Positions 27,549 to 37,042 of a stretch of 64,000 nt of DNA are shown here, piece after piece (the stretch's first letter is position 1; the number at the start of each line of letters is the position of its first letter). The DNA lies in contig CAYPHJ010000013.1 in assembly GCA_964410485.1 (NCBI GenBank), positions 1 to 64,000 on the forward strand, read 5' to 3'. The DNA comes from CAYPHJ01 sp964410485. GTDB taxonomy: Bacteria; Desulfobacterota; Binatia; UBA9968. Made by a program: the position numbers and the translations under genes. The notes below the pieces were generated by a model, which saw nothing but the letters and a program-made list of their open reading frames with translations, did not search any database and had not been told where the DNA came from.

Positions 27549-28562
27549 ATGCAGTATCGCACGATCGGCGCCACCGGTGTCAGGATCTCCGAAATCGGTT
27601 TTGGTTGTGGCAACAACGCCGTGCTCATGGTAAAGGCGAGTTACGAAGAGCAAGTCAAAGCCGTTCGCCATGCTTTGGACTTGGGGATCAACTATTTCGA
27701 CACGGCTTTTCAATATGGATTGGGCCAATCGGAAGAAAATCTTGGCAGAATTCTCAATGAGCTCGGAGCGGATGTTGTCGTCTCCACGAAAATTCGGCTC
27801 GATGCAGACGCGTCAAATGATTTTCAAGCCGCGACCATTGAGGCCGTCGAGTCCGCTCTGAGGCGGCTCAAACGAAATCGGGTGGATGTGATCCAGCTCC
27901 ATACACGGGTAACCTGTGAAAGGGGCGCGGGCAAGCGGTTTAGCCTGACGCCCAGAGATGTGCTCGGCGCCAAGAGCGTGGTGGGAGGCTTCAAAATCAT
28001 GCGCGATCGCGGGAAAGTGGGCCATTTCGGTTTTAGTGGTCTGGGAGAGCCCAAGGCGTTGCATGAACTGGTGGACAGCGGCCAGTTTAACGCTTTCCAA
28101 GCCTATTATAACCTCCTCAATCCAAGCGCGGGTCAAGCCGTACCGCGTAACTTCAGCGCGCTGGATTATGGTCTCATCATGGACCGGGCCGCAAGCAAGG
28201 GCATGGGCATCTTTGTCATTCGAGTCTTGGCGGCGGGGGCGTTGACCGCCAATCCCGGCGCAGGCGGTGGCAGCAGCCCGGCACCTCTTTCACCCGGTTC
28301 TGATTATCCATTGGACGTTGAGCGGGCGGAGAAAATAAAAGCGGCTCTCGGTCTCGACGGACACGGCCTTACGCAGACAGCAATTTGCTTTGCGCTGATG
28401 AAGCCCGAAGTCTCAAGTGTCCTTGTTGGTTTCTCTAATACGGCGCATATTGATCAGGCCGTGGGGTGCTCGGGCACGGGAGGTCTGCCGGCTGAAGCGA
28501 TGAAGCGTCTTCGCGAGCTATGGCAAACGGATTTTGGAAAGCTCGCTGCTCGAGACGCTTGA
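27549..28562 (+). CDS. Aldo/keto reductase
   Basis: A 337-residue TIM-barrel NADPH reductase for carbonyl compounds. It opens MQYRTIGATGVRISEIGFGC, and the catalytic tetrad is visible as D and Y in YFDTAFQYGLGQSEE, K in VVSTKIRL and H in VIQLHTRV. The C-terminal NADP-binding part ends with SVLVGFSNTAHIDQAV, typical of the yeast-like AKR subgroup. GATGAG-like AGGTG lies just before the ATG. The physiological substrate is unknown. It is transcribed alone. Confidence 0.9.
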   Translation: MQYRTIGATGVRISEIGFGCGNNAVLMVKASYEEQVKAVRHALDLGINYFDTAFQYGLGQSEENLGRILNELGADVVVSTKIRLDADASNDFQAATIEAVESALRRLKRNRVDVIQLHTRVTCERGAGKRFSLTPRDVLGAKSVVGGFKIMRDRGKVGHFGFSGLGEPKALHELVDSGQFNAFQAYYNLLNPSAGQAVPRNFSALDYGLIMDRAASKGMGIFVIRVLAAGALTANPGAGGGSSPAPLSPGSDYPLDVERAEKIKAALGLDGHGLTQTAICFALMKPEVSSVLVGFSNTAHIDQAVGCSGTGGLPAEAMKRLRELWQTDFGKLAARDA

Positions 28563-28636
28563 TCGATCAGTATGTAACCAATAACTATCGCGCGGGTACC
28601 GCTCGCGGTTCAGAGTTTCAAGTTTCAGGTCTCTAG

Positions 28637-28877
28637 TGCGGATTATTCACGGTGGGAGTCATCGAGAGGTGAGCCCTCCAGAGCGAAGGCAACAGGCCTG
28701 TGCCTTGGAGCGGTCTGCAAGCTGAATTTATGGAGCAAACGCCTGGGGAAATGCGAGCGGCGAGCCAAGCACCGCCACACGCCATTGAAGCTGTTCGTCT
28801 CTATGCCTTCGCTCCTCCAGGCTTACCCCTCGATGACACACTGTGGTAGGTTTTCCTCTGACCGTGAATAATCCAGG
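28637..28877. mobile_element. MITE family 1, copy A (GGATTATTCACGGT ends)
   Basis: A 241-bp element with inverted ends GGATTATTCACGGT (28640-28653 and 28861-28874). It encodes no transposase. Copy B at 53366-53606 lies in the opposite orientation, has the same length and differs at about three positions by eye. CTAG precedes it and GTAG follows it, close to a 4-bp target duplication. It fills most of the gap before tpx. Confidence 0.88.
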
Positions 28878-28997
28878 GTAGCTTTCAACCGGGAACCAGA
28901 AGCCAGAAACTGGAGTGAGGGTATCGTTTCGCTCAAACCATTCTACGTTCTCTTACATGTGGACTGTTTCTAACCAATTCCTGAAGGAGGAAAAGCT

Positions 28998-29504
28998 ATG
29001 GCTACAGTTTCGTTCAAGGGGAGTCCCGTGACGCTGCTTGGCACTGAAATTAAGACAGGGCAGAGCGCGCCCGACTTCAAAGTGCAAAAGAGCGGAGATA
29101 TGAGTGATTATACATTGAGCAGCTCGCAGGGAAAGACGCGCATCTTTGCCACCGTGCCATCGCTCGACACCCCAGTTTGTGATCAGGAGACACGCAGGTT
29201 CAATGAAGAAGCGAGCAAACTTGCCAACGTGGAAATTATCGCGATCAGCATGGATCTGCCTTTCGCGCAAAAACGTTGGTGCGGCGCCGCCGGAGTGGAC
29301 AAGGTAATTACGGCGAGCGATCATCGCGACGCTTCGTTCGGGAAGAATTACGGCGTATTGATTTCCGGCGGGCCGCTCGATCGGGTGCTGGCGCGCGCGG
29401 TATTCGTCGTCGGGCCCGACAACAAGATCAAACATGTGGAATACGTAAGCAGCATAGGAGACCATCCCAACTACGATACTGCCCTGACAGCCGCAAAGGG
29501 ATAG
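28998..29504 (+). CDS. tpx: Thiol peroxidase (atypical 2-Cys peroxiredoxin)
   Basis: A 168-residue peroxiredoxin that reduces hydrogen peroxide and organic peroxides, normally recycled by thioredoxin. The peroxidatic cysteine is C61 in PSLDTPVCDQET and the resolving cysteine is C95 in QKRWCGA, the Tpx spacing. The length and the opening VSFKGSPVTLLG match the family. GAAGGAGG precedes the ATG at good spacing. A thioredoxin reductase gene is 9 kb downstream. The upstream region contains a MITE. Confidence 0.95.
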   Translation: MATVSFKGSPVTLLGTEIKTGQSAPDFKVQKSGDMSDYTLSSSQGKTRIFATVPSLDTPVCDQETRRFNEEASKLANVEIIAISMDLPFAQKRWCGAAGVDKVITASDHRDASFGKNYGVLISGGPLDRVLARAVFVVGPDNKIKHVEYVSSIGDHPNYDTALTAAKG

Positions 29505-29566
29505 CCGAACTTGGCCGTAACGAATCAGTCAGTATCGACCGAGAAGCCCTGCCGGCAAAATTATCA

Positions 29567-29632
29567 GTCTCGGGTTCCGGGTCTCGCGTTGGGGAGGGAG
29601 AAGTCGAGACTTTAAACCTGAGACGCGAGACA
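29567..29632. repeat. GAGACCCGAGAC-type short repeat tract with inverted halves
   Basis: CTCGGGTTCCGGGTCTCGCG and, 20 bases on, TCGAGACTTTAAACCTGAGAC then GCGAGAC. The halves are inverted relative to each other, so they can form a hairpin downstream of tpx. Confidence 0.55.
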
Positions 29633-29717
29633 TTTGACTGTCCCAGGACCCATCGATCGATTGCAGTGTATCGCGACTTCTGTATGGATGAATAATTTCG
29701 GAATAGGATAGTTACTC

Positions 29718-30833
29718 ATGGCTCTGTTTTTTCATTCCGATGAGGTCGATGACCTAATTTCGTTTCGAGAGGCCGTCACGATTGTCGAGAACGCGTTGAA
29801 AGACACCGTTTCACCCGCCGGCGTAAACGCGCCGCGCAAGCGGCTTAACTTGCATCGCGAGCTGGGCAAGGCGCGTTACGACACTGTGTTGAATATCTAT
29901 GCGGGTGGCTCGGCAAGTTGCGGCGCTGTGGGCGCTCAGATTGCGCTTCACAGAAAAGCCATACAGGGCAGCGTTCAGAAGCGGCCGCCCTATAACCCTG
30001 ATCAGACTGAGCTGGCGCTTATCTATGACACAGATAGCGGAACGCTTCTGGGCATTATGGCTCACCGGCCCCGGCATGTTGGCGGAGCGGCCGATCTGCG
30101 CACCCCGGCCACGAGTTTGGCGGGATTTGACTTGTTTGCACGGAAAGATGCAAAGACCGTCGGCATCTACGGCTCTGGACAGCAGGCCTGGTCGACCTTC
30201 GCGGGTCTCACGGAACTGCGCACGATCGACAGCGCGAAAGTGTACAGCCCGACTCGCTCTCATAGAGAGGGATTTGCTCGGAAAATCAGCGCAAAGACCA
30301 AAGTTCCGGTGGAGCCCGTGGAACGGCCGGAGCTGGCTGCGAAGGACGTGGATATCATTCTTTGCATGACCAACACGAATGTGCCCGTGATTGACGGCTC
30401 GTGGCTGCGCGAGGGGCAGTACGTCATTTCGGTGATCGGCAGCAATATTGAGCTCGTCAAGAGCGGCAATATTGGAGCGCCGCGGAGAGAGATCGATGAT
30501 GCTACGCTGAAAAGGTGCAGTTTTATCGTCGCGCTCTCGAAAGCCCAGGCGATCGATTCGCAGCAGGGTGACATTTACTGGCCGGCTGAAAGCGGCATTA
30601 TCAGCTGGGACAAAGTGGTCGACATAGCTGAAGTTCTTACCAGCAAGACTCATGGACGGACCGATGACCGGCAGATCATTCTCTACAAAAACCAGGGCGG
30701 CCAAGGAATTGTTGATCTTGCGCTGGCGAAGCGGTGTTACGATTTAGCCCGCCAGCACGGCAAAGGTTATGAGTTGAAGATCCAGGCACGCGAGAACTGG
30801 TGGGTGCAGGGCGGAAGAACAGAAACGTGGTGA
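29718..30833 (+). CDS. Ornithine cyclodeaminase / mu-crystallin family protein
   Basis: A 371-residue NAD(P)-dependent protein of the ornithine cyclodeaminase/alanine dehydrogenase/mu-crystallin superfamily. The nucleotide site is TVGIYGSGQQAWSTFAGL, with VDIILCMTNTNVPVIDG downstream, and the N-terminal substrate region carries APRKRLNLH. Members act as ornithine cyclodeaminases, imine reductases or alanine dehydrogenases, and the substrate cannot be chosen here. It ends 14 bases before the assembly gap. Across the gap lies a convergent, broken gene of the same family. Confidence 0.85.
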   Translation: MALFFHSDEVDDLISFREAVTIVENALKDTVSPAGVNAPRKRLNLHRELGKARYDTVLNIYAGGSASCGAVGAQIALHRKAIQGSVQKRPPYNPDQTELALIYDTDSGTLLGIMAHRPRHVGGAADLRTPATSLAGFDLFARKDAKTVGIYGSGQQAWSTFAGLTELRTIDSAKVYSPTRSHREGFARKISAKTKVPVEPVERPELAAKDVDIILCMTNTNVPVIDGSWLREGQYVISVIGSNIELVKSGNIGAPRREIDDATLKRCSFIVALSKAQAIDSQQGDIYWPAESGIISWDKVVDIAEVLTSKTHGRTDDRQIILYKNQGGQGIVDLALAKRCYDLARQHGKGYELKIQARENWWVQGGRTETW

Positions 30834-30847
30834 ATTTTCCACGATAG

Positions 30848-30947
30848 NNNNNNNNNNNNNNNNNNNNNNNNNNNNNNNNNNNNNNNNNNNNNNNNNNNNN
30901 NNNNNNNNNNNNNNNNNNNNNNNNNNNNNNNNNNNNNNNNNNNNNNN
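30848..30947. other. Assembly gap, 100 N
   Basis: Exactly 100 unknown bases, the conventional size for a gap of unknown length. Distances and order across it should not be trusted. Confidence 0.99.
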
Positions 30948-31013
30948 GGTCGGCGGTCTCGTCACGATGTGACGTCGTTTTAGCTCCGACAGTTCACACC
31001 GGTCCATCCGGCG

Positions 31014-32076
31014 TTAGGGTTTAATATCCTGCAAAAACCAATTGGTCGGGATTTCTCGCCCCAGACCGCGTTCCCTGGCCGCCTTGTAGGCGCAATATCC
31101 GATGGCGGCAAATTGGATGCCAGTGCCGACGTTGTTGAAAAATAATGTGATCTGCCGGTCATTGCTGCGGCCGGGCGCTTTGCCGGCAAGTATGTCGCAG
31201 ATCTCCGGGTAGCGCGTCCAGTCGCGGGGTTTTTCCCGGCGCACCCCCGGCATATCGGTTTCGATTCCGGGCGGTTGGAAATGTTCGATGCCGCCGAAAC
31301 GAGTATGAATCGCGACCACGTCGCATTTTTCCAGTGCCGCTTCGTCCATCTCGAATTCCCGGATGGCATTATAGTGCATTCCCGGTTTCAACCATGCAGC
31401 GGCGACGACAGGTCGGGATGAATTTGTCGCTGTGCAGATAATATCCGAGTTTGCCACTGCGGCCTCGGCGCTGTGTACGACTTCTGCTGGGATGCCAGTC
31501 TCGCGTTCCATTTCTGCGGCAAAGCTCTTCCGATGCTCGGGGTTCGGACTAAAGACCTTCACGCGTTTAAGCGGTCTAAGCTGCCGTGAGAAAACGGTAA
31601 TGGGCCCGTGCTTGACCGCCTGAGCCGATCAGCGCAAGTGTTTCGGCATTCGTTCGCGCCAAGGCTTTGGCGCCAAGTGCGCTGGTTACGGCGACCCGGG
31701 TCTGCTGGATGACTCCGTCCGGCATGATTGCCAACAGTTCCCCCGTGGCGACGCTAAACAGCTGAACCAACCCGACAAAGCATCCGGCCCCCGCGAGCGG
31801 AAGTTTCTCCAACCGTACGGCCGCGTCGACTTGTACCTCCTGGACGATATCCGATGTGATGCGCAGGGCCAGCACACCGAATTTGGCAATTCCGCCATCG
31901 ACCGACTTAAAGCTATAGGTTGACTGTGGCTGCGAATGAGGAAGATATGAGTGGGAGGTTGGTCGGTTGACCGCACGACTGGCGGCCAATTCGAGATAAG
32001 ACTCTTCCATTACATTGAGACAGGCATTCACACCGAGCGTGCTCTGGATCTCCTCGTTGCCCAACACAAGTGTCAT
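31014..32076 (-). pseudogene. Ornithine cyclodeaminase family gene interrupted by a frameshift
   Basis: Two consecutive frames together make one full-length mu-crystallin-type protein. The first (32076 to 31576) runs from MTLVLGNEEIQSTLGV to the nucleotide site ALIGSGGQARAHYRFLTAA and then hits a stop. The second (31562 to 31014) continues as VKVFSPNPEHRKSFAAEM through DIICTATNSSRPVV to the end. Removing one base near 31576-31582 joins them as LTA-LRPLKRVKVFS. The site is not a homopolymer. It may be a true pseudogene or an assembly error, since a gap lies 66 bases past its 3' end. Confidence 0.8.
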
Positions 32077-32327
32077 GAGTTGCTCCCGATTGAGTTGAAT
32101 GTTGCGACTTGTTGCGACGATGAATTACCCCTATCTGATCGGGCTGTGCTGGTCTACTGACCAGAACTTCAAGAAGACTTTTGGAAGCTTGCGAGAACTT
32201 CCGACGAATTAAGGAACCGCCGGTTGTCCTGTGCCGTTTACCTGAAGCGAAAATATTTTATCTTTGCGCGAAAGCGCCGTATAATCGGCCCTCAACCAAC
32301 TGGCTGCGGAGGTCTAAGCGAATTCCG

Positions 32328-32816
32328 ATGAGATATCGAACGGCAGAAAATACGTTATCGGCAGAAGTGGTGAAGACGATAAACTCAAGTCGCGTGCCAA
32401 TCCCGAGCCGCGTGGCGGATGTGATGACGAATAAGGTGGTTACGCTCAGTCCGCATCACACCTTTGCGGACGCGATCAGCGTGATGGCGAACAGACAATT
32501 TCGCCATTTTGTCGTCGTGCATCCCGGTGGGCGCATCGCCGGAGTGATTTCGGATCGCGACATTTTGCGCGCATTAGCGCGCACGTCAAATTGGCAGAAC
32601 AGGACCGTGGAACAGATTATGACTCGTGCCCCTTTTACGGTGGGACCTGACATGTCTGTGGCCGATGCCGTTTCGAAGATGGTGTCGAAACGAATTAATT
32701 GCCTGCCTGTCATTGATCAAGACGGCGCCGTGTGCGGTATCGTCACCTCAACGGATTTGCTTAAGTCCTATCAAAAGGTCCTCGAGGCGCTGCTAAAAAC
32801 CGACGCAGAGACTTGA
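32328..32816 (+). CDS. CBS domain pair protein
   Basis: A 162-residue protein made of two CBS motifs, which bind adenine nucleotides or related ligands and usually regulate a partner. CBS1 is VADVMTNKVVTLSPHHTFAD to VISDRDILRALA; CBS2 is VEQIMTRAPFTVGPDMSVAD to IVTSTDLLKSY. The frame is open from 32181, but similarity begins around the ATG at 32328; a GGAGG lies rather far (15 bases) upstream. The DUF167 gene follows closely on the same strand. No enzymatic domain is attached, so the partner is unknown. Confidence 0.85.
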   Translation: MRYRTAENTLSAEVVKTINSSRVPIPSRVADVMTNKVVTLSPHHTFADAISVMANRQFRHFVVVHPGGRIAGVISDRDILRALARTSNWQNRTVEQIMTRAPFTVGPDMSVADAVSKMVSKRINCLPVIDQDGAVCGIVTSTDLLKSYQKVLEALLKTDAET

Positions 32817-32857
32817 GAGGAATCTGGAGTACTGCAACATTTCGTTCCTTCCGTGAC

Positions 32858-33082
32858 ATGGCGGTCAAGTTTTGGCTCCACGTCAAAACGCTGGCAAAGC
32901 GCGAACAGGTCTCTCGACTCGCTAACGGCGAATACCGAGCGTCCGTTCACGCGCCCGCACAAGACGGCAAGGCTAATGACTCCCTGATTCAACTTCTTGC
33001 CCGCCACTTTTCAGTTCCCAGATCAAAGGTCAAGATCCTTCGCGGCCGCTTGTCTCACAAAAAACTGATTGAAATTGAATAG
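32858..33082 (+). CDS. DUF167/YggU family protein
   Basis: A 74-residue protein with the YggU/DUF167 pattern: FWLHVKTLAKREQV, YRASVHAPAQDGKANDSLIQLLA, and VKILRGRLSHKKLIEI at the end. The frame starts at 32813, overlapping the CBS gene, but ATG at 32858 begins the conserved domain. The family is widespread and small; its molecular function is not firmly known. Probably co-transcribed with the CBS gene. Confidence 0.85.
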   Translation: MAVKFWLHVKTLAKREQVSRLANGEYRASVHAPAQDGKANDSLIQLLARHFSVPRSKVKILRGRLSHKKLIEIE

Positions 33083-33095
33083 CAACTAACGAGCC

Positions 33096-33126
33096 TGATG
33101 AGCGCGTTCACATGATGAGCGCGTTC
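33096..33126. repeat. Short direct repeat TGATGAGCGCGTTC x2
   Basis: TGATGAGCGCGTTC occurs at 33096-33109 and again at 33113-33126, a 17-base period, between the DUF167 and MFS genes. It may be a slippage product or paired binding sites. Confidence 0.6.
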
Positions 33127-33194
33127 GGTTGCCGCGCCCGCTGGTTTGTTGTAATCTCCGCCGCGCTGCCCCCAGGCTTTTGCGGGGACGAAAT

Positions 33195-34400
33195 ATGGCA
33201 AAAGTTGAAAGCTCTCGCGCACTGGCAACGCCCTTGGGGCGTTGGGGACGCCTTGCGGGGACGTCGCTGGCGCATACGACCGAACACCTATTCGGTGGTG
33301 TCATTGCGGTTGTGTTGCCGTTGATCACTTCGTCGCTTGGGTTGAGTATGGCCCAGGCCGGTTCCCTGGTATCCACGCGGACACTGATGGCCGGATTTGC
33401 CAATATTCCATCGGGCTTCTTGGCCGATTTGGCAAACCGGCGTAACGTTCTGCTTGGCGTGTGCCTGATACTGTTGGGGGTGGGCAGTTTGGGAATGAGC
33501 TTGGCCCATACTTTCGCTATTCTTCTTTTCTTTATGGGTTTGAGCGGTATGGGTGGTGGCGGTTTTCACCCGCAGTCCTTGGCCATTCTCTCGGCCAGTT
33601 ACCGGGATAAGCGGGCCTTTGCTATCGGGGTGCACGACAGTAGCGGAAATCTTGGCGAAGTCCTCGGTCCGCTGGCGATCGGTCTATTGCTCGCCTTCTT
33701 CGACTGGCGCACTACGCTTCAGATATGGGCGCTGCCGGGTCTCATCATCGGCGGGCTCTACGCGGTTTTTGGGGCGGAAAACCATGTGGCTGTGCCGCGC
33801 ACACAGGGATACAGGCGCTCTCTGTGGGAAAAAGTCCTGACGAACCGAACCGTTTTCGGGCTAGTCGTGGTGTCAACCTTCCGCGCGATGGGGCAAACGG
33901 CGGTGAGCGCGTTTTTGCCCCTTTACCTGAGCCTTCATTTAAAGTTTCCCGCGACAAAAACCGGGTTGTACATGTCGAGCCTGTACCTTTTTGCCGGAAC
34001 CGCTCCGACGATTGCAGGTTGGGTGTCTGATCGCGTTGGCCGCAAGGTGCTCATTATCGCTTGCTCTCTTGCCAGCGCGATGCTGCTGGTGGCAGTCCCG
34101 TATCTCGGGTCGGGGCTGCGCTTGAATATTTCCCTGGCTTTGCTGGGCATTGTTCTCTGGGCATTGCGGCCGGTTGTTATTACGGCTGCAATGGAAGCCG
34201 CCCCGCCAAATCTCGCGGGCAGCATCGTGGCATTCATTTTCACTGTCAACATGGGCGTGTCGTTTATCGCTCCCATCATGGCGGGCTTCATTGCAGACGC
34301 GTACGGCTTGCCGATGGCAATCCTTTCCATCGCGATTTTTCCGTTACTGGCCTGCGCTGTTGCGACTGTATTGCTTGCACCACAAGCGGCGCCAAGGTGA
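33195..34400 (+). CDS. MFS transporter
   Basis: A 401-residue polytopic membrane protein of the major facilitator superfamily with about twelve spans. The signature loop between spans 2 and 3 reads GFLADLANRRNVLLGV, and its second-half counterpart reads GWVSDRVGRKVLIIA. It resembles the fosmidomycin-resistance/sugar-type drug efflux branch in the GGGGFHPQSLAILSASY-like segment, but the substrate is uncertain. The frame opens at 33129; I use ATG at 33195, seven bases after GGGGA, as similarity starts there. Confidence 0.85.
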   Translation: MAKVESSRALATPLGRWGRLAGTSLAHTTEHLFGGVIAVVLPLITSSLGLSMAQAGSLVSTRTLMAGFANIPSGFLADLANRRNVLLGVCLILLGVGSLGMSLAHTFAILLFFMGLSGMGGGGFHPQSLAILSASYRDKRAFAIGVHDSSGNLGEVLGPLAIGLLLAFFDWRTTLQIWALPGLIIGGLYAVFGAENHVAVPRTQGYRRSLWEKVLTNRTVFGLVVVSTFRAMGQTAVSAFLPLYLSLHLKFPATKTGLYMSSLYLFAGTAPTIAGWVSDRVGRKVLIIACSLASAMLLVAVPYLGSGLRLNISLALLGIVLWALRPVVITAAMEAAPPNLAGSIVAFIFTVNMGVSFIAPIMAGFIADAYGLPMAILSIAIFPLLACAVATVLLAPQAAPR

Positions 34401-34424
34401 GCGAGCTCGAACCGATCTAATGTA

Positions 34425-34452
34425 ACCCGAGACGCGAGACCCGAGACGCGGA
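34425..34452. repeat. GAGACCCGAGAC-type short repeat tract
   Basis: CCCGAGACGCGAGACCCGAG followed by ACGCGG between the convergent MFS and M23 genes. Confidence 0.6.
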
Positions 34453-34457
34453 ACCTG

Positions 34458-35876
34458 CTAGCGGCGTCGTGTGCGGCTAATCTTCGGAGCGGTGGGGGAG
34501 CGCGAAGGCTCTCCGTTATCGCTTGAGGGGTCTAATTTTATCGTTATATTATCCCTGATCCACTTTTCATCCCACCACTCTAGAGGCAGCACGGGCACCC
34601 CGGCGAGTCTGACTTCGAAGTGAAGGTGGTCGCCGGCGGCCAATCCAGTTTCTCCGGTCCGGCCTATAATCTGTCCCTTTTTGATATCATCGCCGGCCTT
34701 AACTTCAGTGGAGCTTAAATGAGAGTACGTGGTGAAGAGCCCGAGGCCATGGTCTATGACGACAGTGTTGCCATAGATGCCGAGGTCCCCGACAAAAGCA
34801 ATCACACCGCTGTTCCCGGCCTCAACCGGGTAGCGTTTCGTAACGGACAAATCGAACCCGAGGTGGTAGGCCTGATCGATGACTTTCCCTTGATGAACAT
34901 ACGTGCGGGCATCGGCGAAATTCGCCTCGACCTTGGACTTGGATAGCTGGCGAAAGGCGCCGCTCCAGAGCATGGTAGTTGCGCCTTTCCGAGTTACACG
35001 CGAAATTTTCTCTTCGCTTTGCTTCCTCAAGTCACGGTTGACTCTAAGGAATTGCTCCACCAGGCTCTCCTGACGAGCGCCGACGTTGCTCAGGAGCGGC
35101 ACAACGCGATTTTCAATAAACTCATCCGGAATCTCGATCGTACTTTTGCGGTACCTGACGTTCATGAGGTTGTAAGCCAGCCGCATCTGTCGTGTGTTGC
35201 CGGCCTTGTCGGTAGCGATTAAGAACGGCCTTTCCTCGGTTGGGATGTTATATGGGTGTGCAAAAAACGCCACGTACGCGTTTGGATCTTTAGTTTGCCC
35301 TCTGTATCCCGGAAAGAAATAATCGCCGATCTTGACTCCAGTTTCCACAGCGTCAGGCGAGGTGTTATAGACAATCATACCGGAGCCGCCGAAGTTGATG
35401 TACGGATCGTCGGCGATGAGCGATAGAGTCGGGGGGGTGATGTCGATGGTGATATTCCTCTGGACCACGCTTTCATTGCCTCGAAAAAACCTCCACAGGG
35501 AGCGGTCACGCGCGGCGACGCGCAAGACGGCGGGTCCTTCTTTGATCCCGTCGACCTTTGAAAGAGTCACGCTAAATTTCTTTTCCATCACGGGCTCAAC
35601 ATATTGCTCGGCTGCCAGGCTATGCTTTGAACCGCCGGCCTCCAGAGTAACCGCAAGCGATTTCAACCCGGTGCCTTGTTCAGTAACTTCAATCTGCAAG
35701 GGGGCAGGCCCTATGATATCGGTATCTGGCGTAATTGTGATCTGCGGTGCTTTCCATTCAAATTTCGGCACCAGATAAACGATGCCGGCGACCAGAGGAA
35801 TGAGAAGCACAACCAAAAGTATTTTTCCCAGCCCAAACGTTTTTCGGGTGCGATTGCCGATTTCAATAGGTTTCAT
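34458..35876 (-). CDS. M23 family metallopeptidase, membrane-anchored
   Basis: A 472-residue cell-wall hydrolase-type protein. A membrane anchor, LGKILLVVLLIPLVAGIVYL, follows a short cytoplasmic start. A long middle region is rich in beta-structure and contains Ig-like phrases such as ITPDTDIIGPAPLQIEV. The C-terminus is a LytM/M23 domain with zinc ligands in AYHLGFD (H-x3-D) and HLHFEVR (H-x-H). M23 enzymes cut peptide bridges in peptidoglycan. The frame is open to 36029, but ATG at 35876 gives a normal anchor. The upstream 332 bases hold only a GAGAC repeat tract. Confidence 0.87.
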   Translation of the reverse strand: MKPIEIGNRTRKTFGLGKILLVVLLIPLVAGIVYLVPKFEWKAPQITITPDTDIIGPAPLQIEVTEQGTGLKSLAVTLEAGGSKHSLAAEQYVEPVMEKKFSVTLSKVDGIKEGPAVLRVAARDRSLWRFFRGNESVVQRNITIDITPPTLSLIADDPYINFGGSGMIVYNTSPDAVETGVKIGDYFFPGYRGQTKDPNAYVAFFAHPYNIPTEERPFLIATDKAGNTRQMRLAYNLMNVRYRKSTIEIPDEFIENRVVPLLSNVGARQESLVEQFLRVNRDLRKQSEEKISRVTRKGATTMLWSGAFRQLSKSKVEANFADARTYVHQGKVIDQAYHLGFDLSVTKRYPVEAGNSGVIAFVGDLGIYGNTVVIDHGLGLFTTYSHLSSTEVKAGDDIKKGQIIGRTGETGLAAGDHLHFEVRLAGVPVLPLEWWDEKWIRDNITIKLDPSSDNGEPSRSPTAPKISRTRRR

Positions 35877-36161
35877 AGTGTAGACGACCTGCCGGAAACT
35901 GTTTCGGAGTGTTGTTTCTGTATTCACCGGCGGCAGAGTGAAGAGGATGTGCGGTTTCGCCGCGCGCGTGTTTCGGCAAAGATAAACGCCAGCCTGCGTT
36001 CTGTCAATCAAATTCAGGCGACGGGACAATTTTCTTCTTATGGCAGTTCAAAAGTACGGCCGGGGTGATGTCTCTCACATTTTTTGTAATCGAACGATAC
36101 TGCTGGAGTGAGACGGCAGAGTACAGCGGGACCTGAGGTGTCGAGTTCGCCCTTTCCCAGG

Positions 36162-36192
36162 GCGAGACACGCGGCACCCGAGACGCGAGACC
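36162..36192. repeat. GAGACCCGAGAC-type short repeat tract
   Basis: GCGAGACACGCGGCACCCGAG followed by ACGCGAGACC, just past the radC stop codon. Apart from this tract I see nothing in the 332 bases between radC and the M23 gene. Confidence 0.55.
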
Positions 36193-36208
36193 GACTGAAC
36201 GAAAAAGC

Positions 36209-36901
36209 TCATAAAAGTCCGCGATCACTGAAGCTGTAGTAGCGGTCGCCGCCGATCACGACATGATCCAGCACCCGGATACCCATGATGTCACCCACCT
36301 CTTTCAGCCTGCGCGTGATCTCGATGTCTTCGGGACTGGGAACCGGGTCGCCGCTCGGATGATTGTGAACAAAAATCACCGCCGCCGCGGAATCCCGAAC
36401 CACTGGGTTGTACACTTCGCGTGGATGCACGAGCGAAGCGGTCAGCGAGCCCTCTGAAACTTTTACATCACGGATCTTTTTATTCTTGTTGTTTAAAAGA
36501 ACGACGTAAAACATTTCCCTTTTTTCGTTTTGAAGCCGCTCGCGAAAGTGGTGATACACCTCTTCAGAGGATCGCAGAGGCTGGCCTGGATCCCATTTTT
36601 TGCGGCTGAGGCGGCGCGCGATCTCCAGTGAGGCCTTGATTTGAGCGATCTTTGCGGGACCAATACCCTTGAGACCCCCCAGTTCCCCTGCGGACGCTTG
36701 ATCAAGCCCGGTAAGACCGCCGAACTTGGAAAGCAGTATGCGAGCATGATCCAAGGCGCTTTGACCGGTACTCGCGTTGCCGGTTCTCAAAACGATGGCC
36801 ACCAGCTCCGTGTCGGAAAGGGATTCGGCGCCGTTCTCCAGAAGCTTTTCTCTTGGCCGGTCTCCGATCGGCCACTGTTTTATTGTCTGGTAATAAGCCA
36901 T
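36209..36901 (-). CDS. radC: RadC family JAB-domain protein
   Basis: A 230-residue protein of the RadC family. The N-terminus has two helix-hairpin-helix segments (LLENGAESLSDTELVAI and LGGLKGIGPAKIAQIKAS) and the C-terminus a JAB/JAMM metalloprotease-like domain with VHNHPSGDPVPSPED and a preceding glutamate region. Despite the name, a direct DNA-repair role is unproven. ATG at 36901 is preceded by GAGG; the frame is open 37 codons earlier, without conservation. It lies 140 bases downstream of the RlmI-like gene on the same strand. Confidence 0.92.
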   Translation of the reverse strand: MAYYQTIKQWPIGDRPREKLLENGAESLSDTELVAIVLRTGNASTGQSALDHARILLSKFGGLTGLDQASAGELGGLKGIGPAKIAQIKASLEIARRLSRKKWDPGQPLRSSEEVYHHFRERLQNEKREMFYVVLLNNKNKKIRDVKVSEGSLTASLVHPREVYNPVVRDSAAAVIFVHNHPSGDPVPSPEDIEITRRLKEVGDIMGIRVLDHVVIGGDRYYSFSDRGLL

Positions 36902-37042
36902 GGTGCTTGCCTCTTTGAGGGCCGGTTCAGAGCAGCCGGTCGCGGTCCAGCCCAGCGAGCCGGAGCGGGGAGTCACGCCCCTGGAGTTACCCTCGCCGCG
37001 TGGACCAAGCACGACGCGTGTCCGTCTATCATATTGCGACGA

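Noticed and set aside
28563..28997. CRISPR-like or tRNA features in the repeat-rich gaps
   Set aside because: The repeats are not regularly spaced with unique spacers, and no T-loop type GGTTCGAATC sequence was seen here or elsewhere in the window.
30744..31007. A minus-strand frame that runs through the N block
   Set aside because: It exists only because unknown bases were read as open codons.
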